A DNA stretch of 64,000 nt, from contig NZ_PEAX01000005.1 in assembly GCF_002807685.1 (NCBI RefSeq), positions 310,001 through 374,000 on the forward strand, written 5' to 3'. Positions 9,482 to 19,069 of the stretch are shown piece after piece. Made by a program: the position numbers and the translations under genes. Under the pieces are notes generated by a model. It saw nothing but the letters and a program-made list of their open reading frames with translations. It was not told the origin of the DNA and did not search any database. Numbering within the stretch: position 1 is the first letter of the stretch; every line of letters begins with the position of its first letter. This stretch comes from Neoalteromonas flava. Its GTDB lineage: Bacteria; Pseudomonadota; Gammaproteobacteria; Enterobacterales; Alteromonadaceae.

Positions 9482-9770
9482 GTATCTATAACTAGCATCG
9501 AGCTGGTTTTTCAACCTCGTTTCAGCGCCCGTTACGTAGTAAAGCATGCGGACATTTCACCGCAAGAAGCATATAAATTGTCAAAACAACGCGCGTAAAA
9601 CTCAAACGCACTTGCTAGCTGCGTAGCGCCAGCAAAGTTATCAAAAAACATCCGTAGGCAAAATTCCAGTTACCCAATCGGGATCGGCATAGCTCTATAC
9701 TGCAGTTACGAATAGACCTGAAATTACATCAGTGTCTTGTTGTTTCGAATTTACCACTGAGGGCACAACA
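9482..9770. other. Intergenic region upstream of the metalloprotease
   Basis: About 290 bases with no gene I can support. It should hold the metalloprotease promoter; AT-rich segments occur around 9630-9720 but no clear -35/-10 pair stands out. Confidence 0.4.
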
Positions 9771-12299
9771 ATGATGCCAAACACCATCTCTTCAACCTGC
9801 AAAAAGACGGCGATAGCAGCCATACTATTCTCAGGGCTTAGCAATGCAGCTATAGCGGAACCTCTTGCCCTGTTTTCTGAACTGGCGCCGCAACGCAATG
9901 CGCAATTACCTGCCCACGTGACTAAGGCGTTCAGCGTCAAAGCCAACCGCAAGGCCTTACTAGCTGCAGAGATACTGATTGATCTACCGGACTTAGTCGA
10001 GCCCGTAGTGGCTATTCGTACAAGCTTGGACCGCAGCCGCAAAGGTTTGCATGTCTGGAGTGGTCATGTGCAGGGAGATGAAGCGGCGAGTGTTATCATA
10101 ACGTTTAAAGGAAGCCAGTTGTCTGGCTTAGTGCAATGGCAAGGAAAAACCTACCGGTTAACCACAAATAATGCTGGCAAAGAACTGCTCTACGAAGTGG
10201 ATTTGGCTTCGCTACCCAGTGAGGAAGCTGATGGTGAGGTTCCTCGGGGCGATTCAGCAGGTAATGAGTTTAGTGTTGAAGCTAGCAGTGTGGCTGCCGG
10301 CGACACGGTAACGCAAGATCTGTTAGTGGTTTACACCCAAGGCGCGTGCAACTATGCCGGTAGCTGCACGCAGTTGGAAGCAGACATTGTAACTGCCATT
10401 GCGGATCTCAATAACGCTTACGCGGCCAGTGGTATCAACATCACCATGAATCTTGCTGGTGCGCATTTAACCGACTATAGCGGTACAAATGCAAGTGAAA
10501 CGCTAAGCGCTTTGCGCTCAACAACCGATGGGGTGATGGATGAAGTGCATCAAGTGCGCGACCAACTGAATGCCGATATCGTGTCGCTAATCTATGATGG
10601 ACAAGGCTGTGGCATTGGCTATTTAGGTTCATCAGCGACTTCAGCGTTTAATGTCACTGATGTGCCGTGTATGGTTGGTAATCGTACTTTGGCCCATGAA
10701 ATTGGTCACAATCAGGGGGCACATCATGACCGTCAAACCGTCGGCGGCGGAGTCTCTGGGGCGTTCAATTATGGCTATCGCCGGTGTAGCGATGGCTCGA
10801 TTGACGATGCAGGCTCGCCGTATTTCCGAACTATCATGTCCTATAGCTGTTCAGGGGCTGCACGGGTAGGCAGGTTTTCGAATCCTCAAGTCACTTATGC
10901 CGGCGTACCGCAAGGAATAGACCCAGCTGATTCGCCTGCAAGCGGCGCTTGGAACGCCCGCACTTTGAACGAGTCAGCCAGCTATGTGGCGTCATTCAGA
11001 ATCAATCAGCAAGTCAATATTCCGCTTGCACCGAGTGCTCTAGAGGCTGTGAGCGTTGAATTTAATGCGGTAACCATAGCGTGGACTGACAATGCCACTG
11101 ATGAGGAGCTCTACGTGGTGCAACGTCGTGATGCGGCGTCAAGTTGGACAACTGTTGCACGCTTGGGCACTAACGTAACTAGCTTCGTAGACAATACTGT
11201 TAACGCTGATTCAACGTATGAATATCGAGTTGCAGCAGCCAACAGTGCCGGAACCTCAGAGTACAGTGCTCAAGTTGTCGTAATGACACCCGTTCAACCA
11301 AGTGAAATCACTGAATTTGTGCTCAGCGAGTTTACCAACCAAGGTCAGGTAAGCAGTGGCTTTGCTGCAACCTATGCCGATGATGGTAGTACTCAAGTTA
11401 TTACAGAAACTAGTTCAGGCGGACCAAAGCGTTCCAGACGTCAAGCATACCAGCATGTATGGAATTTCAATATCAGCGGTGGAGCAGGAGGTTCAACCTT
11501 AGTGGCGAATACCTGGGTTTCTGGGAACGAAGGCGCTAACTTTGCAATGTCGCTGGATAATGGCTCTAGTTGGGTGCCGTTGTTCACCGTTGCCAGTCAA
11601 TCAGCTGAAAACAGTGTTGTAGCGGTCTTGGGTACAATCAGTGGCCCTGTGCAAATCCGTGTAACCGATGCAGAGCAAAGTAGCGGTGAAGCGGTTGACA
11701 GTCTCTATGTGGATCAGCTAATTATTCGCACCTCGACGACTGTACCTGAAGCTCCTCTTGCCCCCAGTGATCTTGTTGTCACTGCAACGACAGCCGCTGC
11801 CGTAATGTTTGAGTTTAACGATAATGCTGAAAATGAGCTTGGTTTTACGCTCTATCGAGCCACTAGTGATCCTTTAGGCAACTGTGCTGCCGGCGAAGCG
11901 GTAACCGATCAGGCGAGTTTAGTCGGTACCGGCTTAACAACCATCAGCGACGAGACAGTGCAAGCCAATTCGGAGTATTTCTACTGGGTCACTGCGTTCA
12001 ATGCCGGCGGTGAGTCTCTTGACTGTAGCAATGCGGTGAATGTGGTTACTGAAGCGACGCGTGCAGAATTAACTGTATCTGGATTTAAGCAGAAAGGCGT
12101 ACAAAACGCTGAACTCCAATGGCTTGGGTTAAGTGGTGAGCAGGTAGAGATTTATCGGGATGGTCAACGTATTGCAACAGTTGCGAATTCTGGTCAAAGT
12201 GTTGACAACATAGGCCAAAAAGGCGCGGGTAGTTATCGTTATCAAGTCTGTGAATTAGCACAAGCTGCGTGCACACCAGAGCAAATAGTGGTGTTTTAA
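9771..12299 (+). CDS. Secreted M12B-type (reprolysin-like) metalloprotease with FN3 domains
   Basis: An exported zinc endopeptidase of 842 residues. A signal peptide ends near AIA|EP; residues about 30-180 form a propeptide-like beta region; the catalytic domain spans about 190-415. The zinc site is HEIGHNQGAHHD at 309-320, which fits the HExxHxxGxxHD signature of reprolysins, and TIMSYSC supplies the Met-turn. Two fibronectin type III domains follow (about 420-510 and 660-770), separated by a beta domain, with a further C-terminal Ig-like domain. The start ATG is preceded by GAGGG; the frame is open further upstream but codes no signal there. No C-terminal sorting tag such as GlyGly-CTERM is seen. 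It probably digests external protein. Confidence 0.9.
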   Translation: MMPNTISSTCKKTAIAAILFSGLSNAAIAEPLALFSELAPQRNAQLPAHVTKAFSVKANRKALLAAEILIDLPDLVEPVVAIRTSLDRSRKGLHVWSGHVQGDEAASVIITFKGSQLSGLVQWQGKTYRLTTNNAGKELLYEVDLASLPSEEADGEVPRGDSAGNEFSVEASSVAAGDTVTQDLLVVYTQGACNYAGSCTQLEADIVTAIADLNNAYAASGINITMNLAGAHLTDYSGTNASETLSALRSTTDGVMDEVHQVRDQLNADIVSLIYDGQGCGIGYLGSSATSAFNVTDVPCMVGNRTLAHEIGHNQGAHHDRQTVGGGVSGAFNYGYRRCSDGSIDDAGSPYFRTIMSYSCSGAARVGRFSNPQVTYAGVPQGIDPADSPASGAWNARTLNESASYVASFRINQQVNIPLAPSALEAVSVEFNAVTIAWTDNATDEELYVVQRRDAASSWTTVARLGTNVTSFVDNTVNADSTYEYRVAAANSAGTSEYSAQVVVMTPVQPSEITEFVLSEFTNQGQVSSGFAATYADDGSTQVITETSSGGPKRSRRQAYQHVWNFNISGGAGGSTLVANTWVSGNEGANFAMSLDNGSSWVPLFTVASQSAENSVVAVLGTISGPVQIRVTDAEQSSGEAVDSLYVDQLIIRTSTTVPEAPLAPSDLVVTATTAAAVMFEFNDNAENELGFTLYRATSDPLGNCAAGEAVTDQASLVGTGLTTISDETVQANSEYFYWVTAFNAGGESLDCSNAVNVVTEATRAELTVSGFKQKGVQNAELQWLGLSGEQVEIYRDGQRIATVANSGQSVDNIGQKGAGSYRYQVCELAQAACTPEQIVVF

Positions 12300-12361
12300 T
12301 AGTGCACTAGTCGGCAAAAGGTCCCAGCATAGATACACTAAGTTGGGATTATTTGGCAGTT

Positions 12362-12404
12362 AAAAAAGGCCTGATCGTAGTTAATAGTTGCGTTCAGGCC
12401 TTTT
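12362..12404. terminator. Bidirectional terminator between the metalloprotease and ppc
   Basis: AAAAGGCCTGA (12364-12374) pairs with TCAGGCCTTTT (12394-12404) across a 19-base loop. On the minus strand it ends in six T and so mainly serves ppc; on the plus strand TTTTGTGTTT gives a weaker tail. Confidence 0.82.
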
Positions 12405-12413
12405 GTGTTTCGC

Positions 12414-15053
12414 TTAACCAGTATTGCGCATTCCGATTGCGATACCAGCAATGGCGACCATCATGGCTCGCTCTAGTGTCGCAACCGTTGGGGAAGGCTG
12501 CTCGCCATCAGCAGTTTCAACTTGTGCGCGGATCCGTTCCAGCAATTCAATTTGCAAGTAATGCAACGGTTGTAAATACCCAGCGCGGATATTCATTGAT
12601 TCCTTGCCTTGTGGATCGGTTTCCATCACGCTGTTTTGCTTGGTTAGCTTTAATAACAAGGCAATACTATCAGAGAGCTCTTGGCGTAAGGTTTCGCCGA
12701 AATGTTTTAATTCCGCAGGTACCAAGCGGTCATCATAGGCGGCGCTAATCTGCGGATCTGCTTTATGAAAAACCATGTCGAGCATTGACAGTCGCGAAGC
12801 AAAAAATGGCCAATCAGCGATCATTTCCTCAATCGTCGCTTTTGCATCTGAATTGTAGCTTGCTTCAATCGCAGGCATAACACCAAGCCAAGACGGCAAA
12901 ACCAACCGAGTCTGCGCCCAGGCAAAAATCCATGGGATTGCCCGCAAGCTTTCTATACCGCCGGTGGGCTTGCGTTTCGCTGGACGACTGCCCAGAGGTA
13001 ATTTACCGAGTTCTTGTTCAGGTGTAGCAACGCGAAAATAGGGCACAAAATCTGGATGCTCACGCACAATACCGCGATAATTATCCCGCGCCTTATCAGC
13101 CATGGTTTGGATAGTCTCACGCCACGTTTGTTTGGGCTCTGGGGGTGGGAACAAGATGGCTTCAATAATTGCGCTGGCATAAATCCCGAGACTGCGTTTG
13201 GCAAGTTCAGGCATCCCAAACTTATAGCGAATGGTTTCACCCTGTTCGGTGACACGGAAACCACCGTCAAGCGAACCAGGAGGTTGAGAATGAATGGCCG
13301 CATGCGCAGGCAGCCCACCACGGCCAATTGTTCCACCCCGACCATGGAATAACGTTAATTGAACTTGTGCATCTTGTGCGAGCTTAACTAAGGCTTCTTG
13401 TGCCTGATATTGGGCCCAACCGGCGGCGAGAGCGCCTGCATCTTTGGCGGAGTCTGAATAGCCAATCATGACATATTGACGGCCTTGAATATAACCACGA
13501 TACCAATCAATCGAGAGCAGGTTATTCATCACTTTAGGTGACTGATTTAAGTCATCTAACGTTTCAAATAACGGAGCTACCGGCATTGGCCAATCCACGC
13601 CCATTTCTTGTAGCAACAACTGCACTGCTAACACATCCGACGGTTCGCTTGCCATTGAGATAATATAGATCCCAAAGCCTTGTTCCGAGTGTGCAGCAAT
13701 GGTCGCTGCGGTGTTTAAGACCTCTTGTACCTCTTCACTGGGTTGCCATTGGCGCGGGAATAAAGGTCGTTTTGAACTCAATTCACGCAATAGAAAGGCT
13801 TGTTTATCGCTTTCTGACCATTGGTTATAGTCGCCCAAGCCAAGGTAGCGAGTGACTTCGCTGAAAACATCCGCATGGCGTTGTGAATCTTGGCGCACAT
13901 CTAACTTCAACAGATGGATCCCGAAACAGTGAGCGCGGCGAATAGTATCAGTGAGCAAACCATCGGCAACAATCTGCATGCCGCAATCAACAAGACTTTG
14001 ATAACACAACATTAACGGTTTTATCAGGTCGTCTTGTGATGCGATCCATTGGTTTGGTTCGCTGGCTTTCCCGTTCACATGGCGGTCAATATCATCGCGG
14101 GTAAACTGAAGCTGTGTTACCAAGGGGCGTAACAATGCTCGGTAGGGCTCTAAAGCGTCGCCAACGACTTCGCGCAAGTTATCGTTACACTCACTCATGG
14201 ACAGTTCGACCTGCAACTTATCCAAATCAATGGCAAATAACTTGGCGGCACGCTTGCGCGCGAGTAATAAGACTTGCTCTGTCACTTTAGAGGTAACAAA
14301 TGGATTTCCATCACGGTCGCCCCCCATCCAGCTACTGAATTGAACCGGCTTGGCATCGAGGGGAAGCCCAAGGTTGTAGTTACTCTTTAAACGGGTTTCA
14401 AAGTCACGCAAAAATTCTGGTACCGCATCCCATAGTGAATTTTCGATAACAGAAAATCCCCAACGTGCTTCATCAACCGGCGTTGGGCGTACGGTGCGGA
14501 TCTCTTCTGTATGCCAGGCTTGGGCAATCAAATCTGCAATACGTTGGTTAAGTTTGTCACGGTGGTATTCGTCAGTCGTACTCTGGTGTAATCGAGCTAA
14601 ACATGTCGCCAATTCGCTGTGTTTATGGATTAGAGTACGGCGCGTAACTTCAGTGGGGTGGGCGGTCAATACTAAGTCGATATTTAAGTCCGCGACGGCG
14701 CTAGCGATGCTCTCGTTGCTAAGTTCGGCGCGGTCGAGGTGAGCAAATAATTGATCGATGGGGAAATCAATTTGTTGTGCGGAATTATATTCTTGCTCCG
14801 CAATGTTGGCTAAGTTCAGGAATTGCGCAAATGCACGGCCGATGACAAGCAGCTCAGATTCATCTAACTCACTGAATAATGCCTGCAATTTTTCACGGTT
14901 TTCTTGATCCCCTTTATTGGCTGAACGTCCTGCTTTACGGATCAATTCGATCCGCTCGAGCCACTCCTCACCCAACTGATGTCTAATCGTTGCGCCAAGG
15001 GTTGCGCCAAGTTGGCGAACCGTATCTCGAAGTTGTGCATCTATGTCAGCCAT
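12414..15053 (-). CDS. ppc: Phosphoenolpyruvate carboxylase
   Basis: Cytosolic anaplerotic enzyme forming oxaloacetate from PEP and bicarbonate. At 879 residues it has the usual bacterial length. Active-site blocks are visible: LTAHPTEVTRRT with the catalytic histidine, MGGDRDGNP, the glycine-rich FHGRGGTIGRGG loop, GYSDSAKDAG, and the C-terminal MRNTG ending that is conserved in the family. GGAGAAGG lies just before the ATG. Single gene. Its presence next to mdh and fklB shows core metabolism, not an accessory region. Confidence 0.97.
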   Translation of the reverse strand: MADIDAQLRDTVRQLGATLGATIRHQLGEEWLERIELIRKAGRSANKGDQENREKLQALFSELDESELLVIGRAFAQFLNLANIAEQEYNSAQQIDFPIDQLFAHLDRAELSNESIASAVADLNIDLVLTAHPTEVTRRTLIHKHSELATCLARLHQSTTDEYHRDKLNQRIADLIAQAWHTEEIRTVRPTPVDEARWGFSVIENSLWDAVPEFLRDFETRLKSNYNLGLPLDAKPVQFSSWMGGDRDGNPFVTSKVTEQVLLLARKRAAKLFAIDLDKLQVELSMSECNDNLREVVGDALEPYRALLRPLVTQLQFTRDDIDRHVNGKASEPNQWIASQDDLIKPLMLCYQSLVDCGMQIVADGLLTDTIRRAHCFGIHLLKLDVRQDSQRHADVFSEVTRYLGLGDYNQWSESDKQAFLLRELSSKRPLFPRQWQPSEEVQEVLNTAATIAAHSEQGFGIYIISMASEPSDVLAVQLLLQEMGVDWPMPVAPLFETLDDLNQSPKVMNNLLSIDWYRGYIQGRQYVMIGYSDSAKDAGALAAGWAQYQAQEALVKLAQDAQVQLTLFHGRGGTIGRGGLPAHAAIHSQPPGSLDGGFRVTEQGETIRYKFGMPELAKRSLGIYASAIIEAILFPPPEPKQTWRETIQTMADKARDNYRGIVREHPDFVPYFRVATPEQELGKLPLGSRPAKRKPTGGIESLRAIPWIFAWAQTRLVLPSWLGVMPAIEASYNSDAKATIEEMIADWPFFASRLSMLDMVFHKADPQISAAYDDRLVPAELKHFGETLRQELSDSIALLLKLTKQNSVMETDPQGKESMNIRAGYLQPLHYLQIELLERIRAQVETADGEQPSPTVATLERAMMVAIAGIAIGMRNTG

Positions 15054-15206
15054 TTCCTTCTCCTTAAATTTTGCGAATGATTACGATACTGCAAGTTATG
15101 GATAACTGTCTAATGTGTTTGGCTATAAGATAGACACTTGTCTATTCCCCACAATTTGTTTCAGACTGTGTTATCATCGCCGCCTTTTACCACTTTGGGG
15201 ATAAAT

Positions 15207-15824
15207 GTGAGCGATAAATTTACCACAATCGAAGGTCAAGGTAGCTACGGCATTGGCTATCAAATGGGTCAGCAATTAGCGTCAAATCCGTTCGAAGGAA
15301 TGGACGTTGATGCAGTCGTCGAAGGCGTGCGTGATGCATTCACTGGCGCTGCGCCACAGGTTTCTGATGCAGACCTGCGTACAGCATTCAATACAATCCA
15401 CGAGCGTATGCAAGCGGCTAAAGCCGAACAGCACAAAGCCGTGATTGAAGAAGGCGTTGCGTTTTTAGCTGAGAATGCAAAGCGCGCTGAAGTTGAAGTT
15501 ACGGCTTCTGGGTTGCAGTACGAAGTGATCACTGCCGGCGATGGCGCTACACCTGATGCCGACTCTACCGTACGTACGCATTATCACGGCACACTGATTG
15601 ACGGTTCTGTATTTGATAGTAGTTACGATCGTGGTCAACCAGCAGAATTCCCAGTAAACGGCGTAATAAAAGGTTGGACTGAAGCATTGCAAATGATGCA
15701 AGTCGGTGCCAAATGGCGTTTATACGTACCGCACAATCTTGCCTATGGTGAGCAAGGCGCGGGTGGTGCAATTGCTCCATACAGCACCTTGGTATTTGAC
15801 GTAGAACTTTTAGATATCCTTTAA
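15207..15824 (+). CDS. fklB: FKBP-type peptidyl-prolyl isomerase FklB
   Basis: A cis-trans prolyl isomerase of the FKBP22 type with 205 residues from a GTG start. The N-terminal helical dimerisation part (TIEGQGSYGIGYQMGQQL) is followed by the FKBP domain (about 90-205) with FDSSYDRG, PAEFPVNGVIKGW and LAYGEQGAG. The GTG at 15207 is chosen because E. coli FklB, of 206 residues, begins at the same place and GGGG lies upstream; the frame is open to 15138. There is no signal peptide, so it acts in the cytosol. Confidence 0.93.
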   Translation: MSDKFTTIEGQGSYGIGYQMGQQLASNPFEGMDVDAVVEGVRDAFTGAAPQVSDADLRTAFNTIHERMQAAKAEQHKAVIEEGVAFLAENAKRAEVEVTASGLQYEVITAGDGATPDADSTVRTHYHGTLIDGSVFDSSYDRGQPAEFPVNGVIKGWTEALQMMQVGAKWRLYVPHNLAYGEQGAGGAIAPYSTLVFDVELLDIL

Positions 15825-15846
15825 GTCACACCAAGACTCTGCATAA

Positions 15847-15871
15847 GGCCCCGCATTTCGCGGGGTTTTTT
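15847..15871 (+). terminator. Rho-independent terminator of fklB
   Basis: CCCCGC (15849-15854), short loop, GCGGGG (15860-15865), then six T. Confidence 0.93.
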
Positions 15872-15946
15872 ATTTGTGTTGCGTGTACCCATTCGCAACG
15901 CTTACCCTATAGTCAATTTGGCCAATAATAATAACAGGAGCTATGA

Positions 15947-16456
15947 GTGAATTCGCTCAGTAACTCGATAGACCGGATCTTACGATGGCTTGGGCATGCT
16001 GCAAGTTATGGGATCTTGCTAATGACGCTAGTGACCTTTTTAGTCGTGGTATTGCGCTATGGCTTTTCAACAGGGTGGATCGCTTTACAAGAATCGGTGA
16101 TGTACTTGCATGCACTCGTATTCATGTTGGGAGCTGCATATACACTTCGCGATGACGGCCACGTGCGGGTTGATATTTTTTACCGCAACTTTAGTGCAAC
16201 TCAGCAAGCCTGGGTCAACATTATTGGTACGCTATTACTGTTGTTTCCAGTTTGTATTTTTATTTTTGCCATGAGCTGGGATTATGTGGTTAATTCTTGG
16301 CAGCTGATGGAGTCATCTAAAGAAGCGGGTGGGTTACCGCTGGTATTTATCTTGAAGAGTTTAATCCCGGTATTTTGCCTAACCTTGTTACTGCAAGGGT
16401 GTGCCGACGTGTTGCGCTACCTTGGGGTAATCAAACAAGCCGCTGGAGCGCACTAA
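15947..16456 (+). CDS. TRAP transporter small membrane subunit (DctQ type)
   Basis: The four-helix small integral membrane component of a tripartite ATP-independent periplasmic transporter, 169 residues. Four hydrophobic segments and the family motif around LRDDGHVRVDIFY are visible. It starts with GTG at 15947, 8 bases after AGGAG; the overlapping ATG at 15943 runs into a stop after six codons. The gene overlaps the DctM gene by one base (TAATG), showing translational coupling. Confidence 0.9.
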   Translation: MNSLSNSIDRILRWLGHAASYGILLMTLVTFLVVVLRYGFSTGWIALQESVMYLHALVFMLGAAYTLRDDGHVRVDIFYRNFSATQQAWVNIIGTLLLLFPVCIFIFAMSWDYVVNSWQLMESSKEAGGLPLVFILKSLIPVFCLTLLLQGCADVLRYLGVIKQAAGAH

Positions 16457-17820
16457 TGGAATATATGGCGTTAGTATTGTTTGCATGCGTGTGTTTGGTG
16501 TTACTACTCGGATTTCCTGTTGCATTAACCTTGGCCGGCACATCATTGCTTTTTGCTGGGCTGGGCATCCTGCTGGGAGGTTTTGATGCCAGTTATTTGC
16601 ATGCTTTGCCGAGCCGGTTATATGGGATCTTAACTAACACGACATTAATTGCGGTACCTCTTTTCGTATTCATGGGGGTATTACTGGAGAAATCCAAGAT
16701 TGCTGAAGAGCTATTGCAAACCATGGCACAATTGCTCAGTGGTCGCTTACCAGCAGGGATGGCACTTTCAGTGATTTTTGTCGGCATGTTGTTGGCGGCC
16801 AGTACCGGAATTGTCGGCGCAACAGTAGTCACAATGGGATTACTTTCACTGCCCAGTTTATTGAAAAAAGGGTATACCCCAGAACTCAGCAGCGGACTGA
16901 TTTGTGCAACCGGAACGTTGGGGCAAATCATTCCTCCGTCGATTGCTCTGGTGCTGCTAGGCGACGTGCTTTCAAGCGCCTACCAACAGGCCCAGTTGGA
17001 CATGGGGATCTTTTCGCCAGACTCAGTCTCTGTGGGAGATCTTTTCGTTGGTGCAATTATCCCAGGCTTATTGTTAGTTGGATTGTATGTAGTTTATGTG
17101 GTCTTTACTACGTGGCGTCAGCGTATGCCAGTCAATCAAACGGAGCAGGCTGAACCCGTTCCGTTCAAGCGTATTCTGTCAGCGCTTTTGCCACCATTAT
17201 TACTGATTATCGTTGTGCTGGGGGCAATCATTAGCGGCTATGCTACGCCCACTGAGGCGGCAGGCGTTGGGGCGATGGGAGCGCTGGTGTTGTCGATACT
17301 GAAGCGCACATTATCACGCCAGCAGTTATCAGAAGTTCTAATCGACACCAGTAAGATCACCTCTATGGTGTTTCTAATCCTGATCGGCGCATCCGTTTTC
17401 TCTTTAGTTTTTAGAGGTTTTGGTGGAGAAGAACTGATCGAAGCATTCTTCAGCAGTTTACCAGGTGGTCAATTCGGCGCGATGCTGGTGGTGATGTTAG
17501 TGGTTTTCTTGCTTGGCTTTATCCTCGATTTTATTGAAATCACCTTTGTCGTAGTGCCTATTGTCGCGCCAGTTTTGCTAATGATGGGGATTGATCCAGT
17601 GTGGTTAGGGATCATGTTAGCGGTGAATTTACAGACTTCGTTCTTGACGCCTCCGTTTGGTTTTGCCCTCTTTTACTTGCGTGGAGTTGCACCAAAAACG
17701 ATCCAAACCACGCAGATTTATCGTGGTGTGATACCCTTTATTGCTATTCAGATCGTCGTGTTGATATTGCTATCATTATGGCCGGAACTGGCGACTTATT
17801 TGCCAGATACAATTTATTAA
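16456..17820 (+). CDS. TRAP transporter large permease subunit (DctM type)
   Basis: The 454-residue transport subunit, about 12 membrane segments, which together with DctQ moves substrate from the periplasmic binding protein inward using the Na+ gradient. Family features: the start LVLLLGFPVALTLAG, the repeated PxxIxxxG-like segments (IIPPSIALVLLGD) and the late FLTPPFGFALFYLRG. The start ATG overlaps the stop of DctQ; the frame is open to 16375 but that part is DctQ in another frame. Confidence 0.93.
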   Translation: MEYMALVLFACVCLVLLLGFPVALTLAGTSLLFAGLGILLGGFDASYLHALPSRLYGILTNTTLIAVPLFVFMGVLLEKSKIAEELLQTMAQLLSGRLPAGMALSVIFVGMLLAASTGIVGATVVTMGLLSLPSLLKKGYTPELSSGLICATGTLGQIIPPSIALVLLGDVLSSAYQQAQLDMGIFSPDSVSVGDLFVGAIIPGLLLVGLYVVYVVFTTWRQRMPVNQTEQAEPVPFKRILSALLPPLLLIIVVLGAIISGYATPTEAAGVGAMGALVLSILKRTLSRQQLSEVLIDTSKITSMVFLILIGASVFSLVFRGFGGEELIEAFFSSLPGGQFGAMLVVMLVVFLLGFILDFIEITFVVVPIVAPVLLMMGIDPVWLGIMLAVNLQTSFLTPPFGFALFYLRGVAPKTIQTTQIYRGVIPFIAIQIVVLILLSLWPELATYLPDTIY

Positions 17821-17850
17821 TTTAACCGTTCCATCGTTAAGGTTATAACA

Positions 17851-18960
17851 ATGAAAATAAAAAATACGCTCACTGGCCTTATTTCGCTAACCCTAGTTAC
17901 GCTGCTTATGGGGTGTAGCCAACCTTCACCGTCTACTTCAACTGCTCAGGGTTCTGTCGAACCGATGCAGGAATATCGTTGGAAGATGGTAACTGCATGG
18001 CCGAAAAACTTTCCGGGATTGGGGCGAGGCCCAGAGACGTTTGCGCGCTATGTTGAGGAAATGTCTGGCGGCCGCTTAAAGGTACGTGTGTATGGCGCGG
18101 GTGAATTGGTGCCTGGTTTCGAGGTTTTTGATGCAGTGGCGCAAGGTACCGCGCAAATGGGGCATGCTGGTGCGTACTATTGGAAAGGGAAAATACCCGC
18201 AGCGCCGATTTTTTCAGCAATTCCGTTTGGGATGAATGTGACGGAAATGAATGCATGGTTGCATTATGGCGGTGGCTTGGAGCTGTGGCGCGAGATTTAT
18301 AAACCCTTTGGCGTAATTCCTTTTGCGGGCGGTAATACCGGTGTGCAAATGGCTGGCTGGTTTAAAAAGGAAATTAAAACATTGGATGACTTCGCAGGGT
18401 TAAACATGCGTATCCCAGGGTTGGGCGGTGAAGTTTTTGCCAAAATAGGTGGCGTGCCCGTGACGTTAACTGGCGGCGAGATTTTTACCTCATTACAAAC
18501 CGGTGCAATTGACGCAACTGAGTGGGTTGGGCCATACAATGATCTTGCTTTTGGTCTACATAACGCAGCAACCTATTATTATCACTCGGGATGGCATGAA
18601 CCTGGTACGGCCTTGGAGTTTATTGTCAACGAAGAGGCATTTAATGCTTTACCTAAAGACTTGCAGGCGATTGTTGAAATCGCCACGCGAGCAGTGAATC
18701 AAGATATGCTCGACGAATACACTGCTCGCAACAACAACGCGATGCAACAGTTAATCCAGGAACACAAAGTGGACGTTCGCCCGTTGCCAGATGATGTGAT
18801 GCAAGCTTTACGTCAAGCGACGGCAGAGGTACTAGCTGAAAAATCAGCTGAAGACGCGGATTTTGCTAGAATTTATGCGTCTTATCAGGCGTTTTATCAG
18901 GGTGTAAAAGCCTATCACAAGCTGTCTGAGCAGGCGTATTACGAGAATCGCGACAAATAA
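17851..18960 (+). CDS. TRAP transporter substrate-binding lipoprotein (DctP family, TakP-like)
   Basis: Periplasmic binding component of the TRAP system, 369 residues. The N-terminus is a lipoprotein signal with cysteine C22 (LLMGC), so it is likely tethered rather than free. The mature part begins YRWKMVTAWP and carries RIPGLGGE, TGAIDATEWVGPYND and HSGWHEPG, which I know from the alpha-keto-acid binder TakP and relatives; a 2-oxo acid or lactate-like cargo is therefore inferred. Gene order Q-M-P is unusual, as P commonly comes first. Confidence 0.9.
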   Translation: MKIKNTLTGLISLTLVTLLMGCSQPSPSTSTAQGSVEPMQEYRWKMVTAWPKNFPGLGRGPETFARYVEEMSGGRLKVRVYGAGELVPGFEVFDAVAQGTAQMGHAGAYYWKGKIPAAPIFSAIPFGMNVTEMNAWLHYGGGLELWREIYKPFGVIPFAGGNTGVQMAGWFKKEIKTLDDFAGLNMRIPGLGGEVFAKIGGVPVTLTGGEIFTSLQTGAIDATEWVGPYNDLAFGLHNAATYYYHSGWHEPGTALEFIVNEEAFNALPKDLQAIVEIATRAVNQDMLDEYTARNNNAMQQLIQEHKVDVRPLPDDVMQALRQATAEVLAEKSAEDADFARIYASYQAFYQGVKAYHKLSEQAYYENRDK

Positions 18961-18967
18961 TGTTACC

Positions 18968-18990
18968 GGCTCCAGTTTCACACTGGAGCC
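18968..18990. terminator. Hairpin between the TRAP operon and fabV
   Basis: A perfect 9-base stem, GGCTCCAGT and ACTGGAGCC, with a 5-base loop, 7 bases after the stop of the binding protein. It lacks a T-run, so it may stabilise the message end or terminate weakly. Confidence 0.5.
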
Positions 18991-19069
18991 TGAGGTATCG
19001 AGCTGCTCCGAGTTGTTAATCGTGTGTAGCTGATTACAATAGCCGCCATTCATAGGAATAGGACATAAC

